Shown piece by piece: positions 1 through 5,211 of a stretch of DNA of 5,797 bases. The stretch covers positions 1 to 5,797 of the forward strand of contig CAMHRD010000088.1 in assembly GCA_946187365.1 (NCBI GenBank), read 5' to 3'. The translations under genes were made by a program, and so were the position numbers. The notes beneath the pieces are model-generated. The model was not told the origin of the DNA and ran no database searches. It worked only from the letters and a program-made list of their open reading frames with translations. The first letter of the stretch is position 1. Every line of letters starts with the position of its first letter. Source of the DNA: an uncultured Bacteroidales bacterium (GTDB lineage Bacteria; Bacteroidota; Bacteroidia; Bacteroidales; UBA932).

Positions 1-444
1 CCTAACGAGGATATTAAAGAGGCAGCACTCTCATCCATCAAGAACGGAGAGCCTATGTACGCCTCCTGTGATGTTGGAAAACAGTCAAATACAGCCTCCG
101 GCGTAGGATATCTGGACCCTGGAATGTACAACCTTGGACAACTCTTTGGCGTTGATATCACCATGGATAAAAAGGCCAGAATCCTCACCCGCCAGAGCGG
201 CTCATCTCACGCAATGCTTATAGTTGCCTGTGATACAGATGATAATGACGTTCCAACCAAGTGGAAGTTTGAGAACAGCTGGGGACCAAATGCCGGCAAG
301 GGCGGCTACCTCATCTTCACAGACAAGTGGTTTGACGAATACATGTTCCGTATGGTCATAAACCGTAAGTACCTGGGAAAGAAGGCAATCAAAGCCCTCG
401 GCCAGAAACCTGTAATGCTCCCTGCCTGGGACTACATGTTCTAA
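1..444 (+). CDS. pepC: Aminopeptidase C / bleomycin hydrolase-type cysteine peptidase (C1B), C-terminal part
   Basis: Partial: the reading frame is open from base 1, so the N-terminal part, including the catalytic Cys, lies off the left edge; 147 residues are visible. Family C1B peptidases are papain-fold, usually cytosolic hexameric aminopeptidases that trim peptides. Seen here: the catalytic His in SGSSHAML (His codon 208-210), then the catalytic Asn in WKFENSWG (Asn codon 274-276), followed by the usual GKGGYLIFTDKWFDEYMFRMVINRKY block. The protein ends LPAWDYMF, matching the conserved C-terminal tail (from memory commonly LPPWDPMF) that in bleomycin hydrolases lies in the active-site cleft and restricts the enzyme to aminopeptidase action. 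The ATG at 55 is internal, because homologous sequence (PNEDIKEAALSSIKNGEP) continues upstream of it. The TAA overlaps the stop of the opposing methyltransferase gene by 4 bases. Whether it is exported cannot be judged without the N-terminus. Confidence 0.93.
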   Translation, partial: PNEDIKEAALSSIKNGEPMYASCDVGKQSNTASGVGYLDPGMYNLGQLFGVDITMDKKARILTRQSGSSHAMLIVACDTDDNDVPTKWKFENSWGPNAGKGGYLIFTDKWFDEYMFRMVINRKYLGKKAIKALGQKPVMLPAWDYMF

Positions 445-1880
445 AGACGCTTTCTGATTCTTCTTTCCTGCGGATAAAGATTGTTGCAACGGTTTCCTAA
501 GTTGTTAACAAACCCAAGGCCAAGGCGTCTGTAACACAACAGAATGTAACCCTGCTTCCATTCCGGAAGTGGGGTTATGTTTTCTCTTGCCAGAAACCGC
601 AACGCCGTTCCCCTATCCACCTCTGCAACAGAGAACTGCAAGGCCGCCTTCAACTCTTCAAACTTCATCTCAAAATGACATCTTTGAAGCTCTGCACTCA
701 GTGCAAAGTCTGCATCAGGAATAACCTTACCCGCCTTAACCGTTCCCACTCTACACCCTAACATTTTCACATAACGTCCAATACCTCCCGCACCCTCAAT
801 AGCCTCCGCGATAGCTATCATTCTTTCCGCTACATCTGACGGCATCATGTAGATTGACTCTTCTGCCCTGTTATAGAAGAATGTATTCTTTTGATTATCA
901 GAAATATTCACTCTTAGTTCCTTAAACGGGAACTTTTGACTCTTGGATGCTACTGCTGCCGATAAAGACCGGCCTGAGCGCTTCCTCAGCACTGCAAAGA
1001 ACTGCCCCTCTCCCATAACGCTGCCCAGTGCAAACTGGTAACCGTAATCCAGTTTGAGTAGCCCGGGAACTATTGCAAGAGCCTTATCTACAGGTACGTA
1101 CTCTGCGCCCAGTTCTTCAATTATGTAACGGACGTTGTCTGAGTTCTCTTTGTGATTATAGGTGCAGGTGGAGTAGACCAGCAGACCGCCCTCTTTGAGT
1201 GCAGGCCAGATATCTGAGATAATGGAACGCTGCCTTGCGGCGCACTCCTCAACCGTGCGTAAACTCCAGTCATTCAGAGCGTCAGAACTTCGCATAAACA
1301 TACCCTCACCGGAGCATGGAACATCTGCAAGTATAACATCAAAGAGTCCTTCCAGGCGGCCCAGATTCTTAGGATCTCTGTTGGTTGCAATAAGGTGGGA
1401 AACGCCCCATTTTGCAAGGTTATCCGTCAGAGCGGGGGTTCGCTTAGGTACAGCCTCATTTGACAAAAATATGCGCCCTTCCTTTGCAAAGAGAGATATA
1501 AGGTACGTGCTCTTTCCCCCCGGGGATGCACATAAATCCAACAGCACTCCGTTTGCACCCAACGCGGAATCAATCTCATCTGCAATCAGGTACGGGAACA
1601 TACTTGAAGAGTCCTGCACGTAGTAGGCCCCTGCATGGAATGCAGGATCCAATGTAAAGTCCGGACGCTCAGCAAGTTTGAAGGCCCCCTTACACCACAA
1701 CTCTTCAGCACCCTTCAAAACCTCAAGAACACACTGATTCTCAGAAACATCTCCCTTTGTTTTAAATGGATTAAGCCTTATGGTTGGAGAGAGCTCCGTG
1801 CCACTCAACGCACAAAGAAGGCGCTCAGCCGCATCGTGAGGCAGAGACTCTTTTACAAGATTGCAGAATTCCGCGTTCAT
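441..1880 (-). CDS. rsmF: RsmF-type rRNA (cytosine-C5) methyltransferase, NOL1/NOP2/Sun family
   Basis: A 479-residue SAM-dependent RNA m5C methyltransferase, the same length as I recall for E. coli RsmF. Seen: an N-terminal RNA-binding part with PTIRLNPFK (32-40) and GAYYVQDSSSMF (84-95); SAM motif I DLCASPGGKS (115-124); motif IV DVPCSGEGMF (186-195) with one catalytic Cys at 189; motif VI YSTCT (236-240) with the second Cys at 239. The last 110 residues form a PUA-like RNA-binding domain ending in LGLGFVNNLGNRCNNLYPQERRIRK, typical of the RsmF branch. It modifies cytosine in rRNA, probably 16S; the exact target base cannot be read from the sequence, so the symbol is by family. The ATG overlaps the TGA of the AraC-type gene upstream (ATGA), indicating translational coupling, with no good Shine-Dalgarno. 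It is the last gene of the pyrE run, and its TAG overlaps the TAA of the convergent peptidase gene. Confidence 0.93.
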   Translation of the reverse strand: MNAEFCNLVKESLPHDAAERLLCALSGTELSPTIRLNPFKTKGDVSENQCVLEVLKGAEELWCKGAFKLAERPDFTLDPAFHAGAYYVQDSSSMFPYLIADEIDSALGANGVLLDLCASPGGKSTYLISLFAKEGRIFLSNEAVPKRTPALTDNLAKWGVSHLIATNRDPKNLGRLEGLFDVILADVPCSGEGMFMRSSDALNDWSLRTVEECAARQRSIISDIWPALKEGGLLVYSTCTYNHKENSDNVRYIIEELGAEYVPVDKALAIVPGLLKLDYGYQFALGSVMGEGQFFAVLRKRSGRSLSAAVASKSQKFPFKELRVNISDNQKNTFFYNRAEESIYMMPSDVAERMIAIAEAIEGAGGIGRYVKMLGCRVGTVKAGKVIPDADFALSAELQRCHFEMKFEELKAALQFSVAEVDRGTALRFLARENITPLPEWKQGYILLCYRRLGLGFVNNLGNRCNNLYPQERRIRKRL

Positions 1881-2752
1881 CTGCTGCGGTATTTTTTAGG
1901 AGAGACTCCCTCCAATCTGCTGAAGTATTTTCCAAAGAAAGATTGGCTGGAGAAACCCAGCTCAAAGGCTATCTGCTTGATTGTAAGGTTAGAGGATGAG
2001 AGCATAGATTTAGCCTCCAGCATTATCTGCTGATCTATCCAGTAAGAAGCGCTCTTGCCGCTCAACTCTTTGGTTAGCATAGAGAGGTACTTGGTGGAGA
2101 TGCAAAGACGCTTGGCGTACGGCGCTATGGTCTTGTCTGTCTTGTAGTTCTCTTTGACCAGTGAGAGAAAATCTCTAAAGATGCGCTCTTTGCCGTTAAG
2201 GGCCACATTCTGTATGTGGTTCTCATCCAGCATCCTGTAAGCCTCAAAGACTACAGCCATTGCAATATGGCGGATGATCTCTCTGCGGTAAGGGCTCTCC
2301 TTCATCTCCGCCTTGCGGCTGAGAATATCTATGTACTCCTGCAGAACCGTTATGTTGGCCTCCGTAAGGTTAAGTACCGGTTTGCCCTTCAGATATAGGA
2401 GGAAAGAGATATGACTTATCTGAGGAAGCATCTCATTTGCAAAGCCTTTGGAGGCCAATATGTAGAGCGCCCTGTAATCCTCACTCACGTTGTGCACGGT
2501 AAATATCTGGTCCGGCATTATCACAAGAACCTGATTACGAGATATCTTGTAAAGGGTTAAATCTATGGAGATTTCCAAGACTCCGGAGAGGCAGACAACC
2601 ACAACACCCGCTCCGCAGTGGAAGGGCTTTCCATGTTCGGTTTTGAGAATGGCTATCTCATTGCCAATGGCAAAGTCCTTCTCCACAAAGGAGATACCGG
2701 CAGAGCCGGATACATCTTTAAGCTCGAGTCTTGGAATCTGATTTTTATACAT
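1877..2752 (-). CDS. AraC-family transcriptional regulator with N-terminal cupin-like sensor region
   Basis: A 291-residue one-component regulator. The C-terminal ~100 residues form an AraC/XylS DNA-binding domain with two helix-turn-helix units: the first around 207-230 (TIAPYAKRLCISTKYLSMLTKEL), the second around 256-280 (LTIKQIAFELGFSSQSFFGKYF), followed by the family signature GVSPKKYR at 282-289. Residues ~25-105 read as a beta-rich cupin-like sensor (PFHCGAGVVVVCLSGVLEI, then NQVLVIMPDQIFTVHNVS), as in many Bacteroidota AraC proteins; 110-205 is mostly helical linker. No metal or ligand site can be assigned with confidence. The ATG lies inside the end of the SRPBCC gene (8-base overlap, ATGTATAA), and the stop overlaps the rsmF start (ATGA). 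A regulator locked into a housekeeping transcript like this is unusual; targets and ligand are unknown. I saw no internal TAnnTTTG promoter giving it separate expression. Confidence 0.92.
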   Translation of the reverse strand: MYKNQIPRLELKDVSGSAGISFVEKDFAIGNEIAILKTEHGKPFHCGAGVVVVCLSGVLEISIDLTLYKISRNQVLVIMPDQIFTVHNVSEDYRALYILASKGFANEMLPQISHISFLLYLKGKPVLNLTEANITVLQEYIDILSRKAEMKESPYRREIIRHIAMAVVFEAYRMLDENHIQNVALNGKERIFRDFLSLVKENYKTDKTIAPYAKRLCISTKYLSMLTKELSGKSASYWIDQQIMLEAKSMLSSSNLTIKQIAFELGFSSQSFFGKYFSRLEGVSPKKYRSR

Positions 2753-3143
2753 AGGATGCCAGATTATCAGAAATTTTATCTACCAATTCCTGTATCTTAC
2801 GCCCCATCAGCTGTTTAGTTAAGAAGTTCATTTGAGCCTGAACAGCAATCTTCATCTTGCTTGCATTAACTCCGTTATCTGCAAGGTTGAACACAAGAGA
2901 GAAATCCATTGGGAACCCCTCAGGTTTCATCACCACCCTGGAGTAAGGGATGCGCTCCACCACCTTCAAAGTCAGATTCATACCGTTGTACTCACCGGAA
3001 ACGCTGTCCTTGGTAAGTACAACTTTGTCTCTGTACTCCGCAGGGATTCTCTCTTTGAAGAGAGTCAGATCTGAGAAGTTGTTAAAGAGCGCGTATGCGG
3101 GCGCCTGAAACTCTACTTCTTTGCCTTCAAATGTCTCTAACAT
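2745..3143 (-). CDS. Small SRPBCC (START/polyketide-cyclase-like fold) protein of unknown function
   Basis: A 132-residue protein matching a small Bacteroidota family of the SRPBCC helix-grip fold, recognised from the pattern AYALFNNFSDLTLFKERIP (early helix), SVSGEYNGMNLTLKVVERIPYSRVVMKPEG (central strands), FSLVFNLADN, KMKIAVQAQMNFLTKQLMGRKIQELVDKISDNLA (last strand and long C-terminal helix). The fold encloses a hydrophobic pocket that binds ligands in many families; ligand and activity are unknown here. No signal peptide, so cytosolic. I chose ATG at 3143 because it follows the pyrE stop by one base (TAATATG) and gives MLETFEGKEVEF, close to the usual start of the family; a TTG at 3155 would add four residues (to 136 aa) and overlap pyrE by 11 bases. 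The 3' end overlaps the AraC-type gene by 8 bases. From memory, close relatives also follow pyrE in Bacteroides, suggesting a conserved link to pyrimidine metabolism (inference). Confidence 0.85.
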   Translation of the reverse strand: MLETFEGKEVEFQAPAYALFNNFSDLTLFKERIPAEYRDKVVLTKDSVSGEYNGMNLTLKVVERIPYSRVVMKPEGFPMDFSLVFNLADNGVNASKMKIAVQAQMNFLTKQLMGRKIQELVDKISDNLASYV

Positions 3144-3144
3144 A

Positions 3145-3783
3145 TTACACGCCAACGCCCTTCCAGGTAGAAGGATTCATCCTCCACTCCTTAAGGACCT
3201 CTAAATATTTCTTATCTATATAGTTCTCATTTACAGCCTCTTCCAGCAAGCTATCATACTGGCAGAGGGTGTGGAGTTCTATGTTTGCATACTCAAACTC
3301 TCTTCTTGAGAGAGGGAAGTTGTATGAGAAGATTGCAACCATTCCCAGGATAACGGCCTCTGCCTTACGCAGTGCGCTGCAGCAGGAGAGAGAACTTGCA
3401 CCGGTTGAGATAAGGTCCTCAACAACCACGCGAGTGTTGCGCTCAATGGTTCCCTCAACCTGAGACTGAGTTCCATGATCTTTTGGTTTTGGTCTTACAT
3501 AAACGAACGGTTTACCAAGAGCCTCAGCCACCATTACTCCCCAGGCAATAGCACCGGTAGCAACGCCGGCAATCATATCAACATCCTTGAAATTATTCTT
3601 AACAACCTCCACAAAAGCCTCAGTAACACGCTTACGCTCAGCAGGATATGTGAGCAGTTTGCGGTTGTCACAATATATTGGAGATTTCCATCCGGATGCC
3701 CATGTAAAAGGGTTCTCAGCATCCAGTTTAACAGCCTTTACACTTAGCAGCTGTTGAGCTATAGTCTTTTCTACGTTTTCCAT
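3145..3783 (-). CDS. pyrE: Orotate phosphoribosyltransferase
   Basis: 212 residues. PyrE transfers the phosphoribosyl group of PRPP onto orotate to give OMP, the fifth step of de novo UMP synthesis, in the cytosol as a dimer. Seen: N-terminal FTWASGWKSPIYCDNRK (26-42), the orotate/PRPP-binding segment; GVATGAIAWGVMVAEALGKPFVYVRPKPKDHG (73-104), which includes the flexible catalytic loop with KPKDHG; and the type I PRPP-binding motif VVVEDLISTGASS (119-131). All key residues seem present and length is normal. ATG at 3783 is preferred over an in-frame GTG at 3792, because homologs start close to MENVEKTIAQQLL. It is the first gene of the leftward run; the SRPBCC gene begins one base after its TAA. 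A TAnnTTTG element at 3841-3834 on the same strand is the likely promoter. No pyrimidine attenuator or PyrR-type leader hairpin is apparent in the short leader. Confidence 0.96.
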   Translation of the reverse strand: MENVEKTIAQQLLSVKAVKLDAENPFTWASGWKSPIYCDNRKLLTYPAERKRVTEAFVEVVKNNFKDVDMIAGVATGAIAWGVMVAEALGKPFVYVRPKPKDHGTQSQVEGTIERNTRVVVEDLISTGASSLSCCSALRKAEAVILGMVAIFSYNFPLSRREFEYANIELHTLCQYDSLLEEAVNENYIDKKYLEVLKEWRMNPSTWKGVGV

Positions 3784-3833
3784 AATTCCCACTATTCTAA
3801 CGTCTTAACTTTCTTTCTAACTATCAATCCTCG

Positions 3834-3841
3834 CAAAGATA
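3834..3841 (-). promoter_or_regulatory. Putative -7 element (TATCTTTG) for the pyrE run
   Basis: Read on the minus strand this is TATCTTTG, a perfect match to the Bacteroidota -7 consensus TAnnTTTG. It sits about 50 bases upstream of the pyrE ATG, which predicts a leader of roughly 40-45 nt. No clear TTG is seen at the -33 spacing, so strength is uncertain. It is back to back with a rightward element 12 bases away. Confidence 0.6.
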
Positions 3842-3852
3842 AGAATTTTCAT

Positions 3853-3860
3853 TAACTTTG
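3853..3860 (+). promoter_or_regulatory. Putative -7 element (TAACTTTG) for the NUDIX gene
   Basis: TAACTTTG is a perfect match to TAnnTTTG on the plus strand. It predicts a start site near 3866 and a leader of about 65 nt before the ATG at 3932. The region 19-20 bases upstream has no TTG (TCG at 3831-3833 is nearest), so the -33 element is weak or absent. Confidence 0.55.
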
Positions 3861-3917
3861 TGTTTGTACATCAGGAATTGTGAAGATTTCCGACTCTTTC
3901 TTCTTCACGATGGATGT

Positions 3918-3925
3918 TATTTTTG
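3918..3925 (+). promoter_or_regulatory. Second possible -7 element (TATTTTTG) immediately before the NUDIX start
   Basis: TATTTTTG also fits TAnnTTTG. It ends seven bases before the ATG at 3932, so transcription from it would give a leaderless or near-leaderless mRNA. It lies in the first codons of the longer start option (3914) and has no TTG at the expected -33 distance. The motif is short and AT-rich, so chance occurrence is quite possible. Confidence 0.25.
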
Positions 3926-3931
3926 AACGTT

Positions 3932-4552
3932 ATGCAGAGGATATATTTCAGAAACAGAACTCTCACGATATGCACGGAAGAGGAACTCAACACCCTTCCA
4001 CAAGATATGATGCTGCTGCATCCCTCTGAGGGATACGAACTTTCAGAGATTCCATTTATGATGGAGAAGAACCTCTCCATACGCAATCTTGTGATTGTGG
4101 CGGAGGATACTCCGGAGCAGGAACTCTTCAACCAGATATTTGCAAAGGTGCATCAGATTAACGCCGGCGGAGGGCTTATAACCAACAACTTGGGAGAAAG
4201 CCTTATGATCTACCGCAACGGCGTATGGGATTTGCCTAAAGGGAAGCAGGAGCCGGGAGAGGAGATCATAGTTACCGCACACAGAGAGGTGCTGGAAGAG
4301 GTTGGCTTAGATGCAGAACCTCTGAAGTTCATCTGCACCACACACCACACCTACCGTCTTGAGGGTGAGCCATTTGTAAAGAGCACATCCTGGTATCTTA
4401 TGAAAGTTGACGGCAGGCCTGAGGCCACTCCGCAGACCGAGGAGGGAATTGAAAAGTGCGAGTGGGTTACGCCCGATGACCTTGACTACCGTCTGGCCAA
4501 CACCTACGGCTCAATCCTGGAGGTCTTTGCCAAAAAGTCACAGTTGCTCTAA
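3932..4552 (+). CDS. NUDIX hydrolase with N-terminal family-specific region
   Basis: 206 residues. Nudix enzymes hydrolyse nucleoside diphosphates linked to another group, using divalent metal. Seen: a perfect Nudix box G-x5-E-x7-REVLEEVGL at residues 104-126, preceded by MIYRNGVWDLPKGK, where the conserved WDLPKGK leads into the box. The metal-binding glutamates of REVLEE are intact. The core runs from about AGGGLITNN (79) to WVTPDDL (~184). The first ~75 residues (MQRIYFRNRTLTICTEEEL, then a helical stretch) are not part of the Nudix fold and look like the N-terminal region of a Bacteroidota Nudix subfamily; its role is unknown to me. The substrate cannot be read from the sequence. ATG at 3932 gives the usual MxxIYF start of this subfamily; ATG at 3914 would add six residues (MLFLNV). 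It is divergent from pyrE and convergent with the LolA-like gene, whose stop is 11 bases away. Confidence 0.92.
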   Translation: MQRIYFRNRTLTICTEEELNTLPQDMMLLHPSEGYELSEIPFMMEKNLSIRNLVIVAEDTPEQELFNQIFAKVHQINAGGGLITNNLGESLMIYRNGVWDLPKGKQEPGEEIIVTAHREVLEEVGLDAEPLKFICTTHHTYRLEGEPFVKSTSWYLMKVDGRPEATPQTEEGIEKCEWVTPDDLDYRLANTYGSILEVFAKKSQLL

Positions 4553-4559
4553 CGTTGTA

Positions 4560-4584
4560 CGGGTTAGCGGAGATCTGTAACCCG
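4560..4584. repeat. Inverted repeat between convergent NUDIX and lolA-like genes; possible 3' hairpin
   Basis: CGGGTTA (4560-4566) pairs perfectly with TAACCCG (4578-4584). In plus-strand RNA the stem can continue past a bulged G (C4568-G4577, G4569-U4576, G4570-C4575) with loop AGAU. It starts 8 bases after the NUDIX stop codon and covers the stop codon of the lolA-like gene. No U-run follows on either strand, so it is not a standard intrinsic terminator; it may stabilise the NUDIX mRNA 3' end or be chance. Confidence 0.4.
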
Positions 4585-5211
4585 GGCTCCTGGATAGTTG
4601 GATGGAAGGAGTTGATAATCTGAAACTTTTGAAGCGTCCGGCACAGAGGCAGCAGTGATTGCAATTGTGTAAGAGTCCCCGTTCTTAAGAGTTACCTCAA
4701 TCCGTTCAACCTTCACATTTCCACCTGCTGCGGCCTTCATAACGGAAACATAAATATCTGCGCTCTTGTAATAGGCTTTGCCTTTTGGTGTTACAGTGAT
4801 AACGCTGCACGCTTTGCCGCCGAGTTTCTTCTCCACGGGAGCGGTAACGTTCACCCCTTTGTCTGAGCGTGAGAGAATTGAGAACGGGTTCTCGGAAAGC
4901 GAAGCGGATGTGCTCTTGCGTGGCTGAATCACAATCTCATTGTTTCTCTGATCATAATAGGAAATGAGAGACGGAGTGTACTGAAACTCTGAAACTCCCT
5001 CAATCTTAAGGTATCCCCTCTCCGGCAGAGCCACAATAAAGCCCCTGTTTTGGTACTCCTTGCCCTTGAAGCGGCCGGTCATAACAAAAGAGATTTTCCT
5101 TGCAGAAAAAACATAATCAGATGCCTGCTGAAAAAGTTGATCACCCCCTTGACCCATCGCGGAGTAAAGAGAGCAAAAAAGAATCAATCCTATTAAACTA
5201 ACGCGTTTCAC
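4564..5211 (-). CDS. lolA: LolA-like outer-membrane lipoprotein carrier protein
   Basis: 215 residues. LolA-type proteins carry lipoproteins across the periplasm from the inner-membrane LolCDE complex toward the outer membrane. Seen: a signal peptide MKRVSLIGLILFCSLYSAMG with a likely signal peptidase I site after Gly20 (A-M-G/Q); Cys13 lacks a proper lipobox, so this is not itself a lipoprotein. The mature part has the LolA pattern: SFVMTGRFKGKEYQNRGFIVALPERGYLKIEG (41-72), SYYDQRNNEIVIQP (84-97), then alternating strands including VERIEVTLKNGDSYTIAI (168-185) and a C-terminal YPGARVTDLR, near the YPxxxVxDLR ending common in Bacteroidota members. The start is GTG, whose G-T-G-A overlaps the TGA of ftsK, so translation is probably coupled. 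No ATG fits the signal peptide. The ftsK-lolA order is known to me for Bacteroides. Sequence divergence from proteobacterial LolA is large, so function is by family. Confidence 0.85.
   Translation of the reverse strand: MKRVSLIGLILFCSLYSAMGQGGDQLFQQASDYVFSARKISFVMTGRFKGKEYQNRGFIVALPERGYLKIEGVSEFQYTPSLISYYDQRNNEIVIQPRKSTSASLSENPFSILSRSDKGVNVTAPVEKKLGGKACSVITVTPKGKAYYKSADIYVSVMKAAAGGNVKVERIEVTLKNGDSYTIAITAASVPDASKVSDYQLLPSNYPGARVTDLR

Noticed and set aside
483..514. Palindromes GTTGCAAC (483-490) and TTGTTAACAA (502-511), with GGTTT/AAACC around the second, as a terminator for the peptidase gene
   Set aside because: They lie within the conserved C-terminal codons of rsmF (LGNRCNNLYP), are short, and no U-run follows, so coding constraint explains them.
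1195..2033. Plus-strand open frames of 142, 132 and 71 codons opposite rsmF and the AraC-type gene
   Set aside because: They lie antisense to two well-recognised proteins, show no family features and are explained as shadows of the real genes.
3784..3833. Pyrimidine-responsive leader or riboswitch upstream of pyrE
   Set aside because: The predicted leader is only about 45 nt, with no stable hairpin or U-tract recognisable by eye.
3910..4029. Short plus-strand frame starting ATG at 3910 (MDVIFERYAEDIF), 39 residues
   Set aside because: Overlaps the NUDIX gene in another frame, has no family signal, and ends early; its ATG merely lies next to the NUDIX starts.
3871..4282. Minus-strand frames of 86 and 79 codons opposite the NUDIX gene
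   Set aside because: Antisense to a gene with a perfect Nudix box; no recognisable protein features.
4564..5211. Lipoprotein reading of the LolA-like protein from Cys13
   Set aside because: The residues before the Cys (ILF) do not form a lipobox, and a good signal peptidase I site follows at Gly20.
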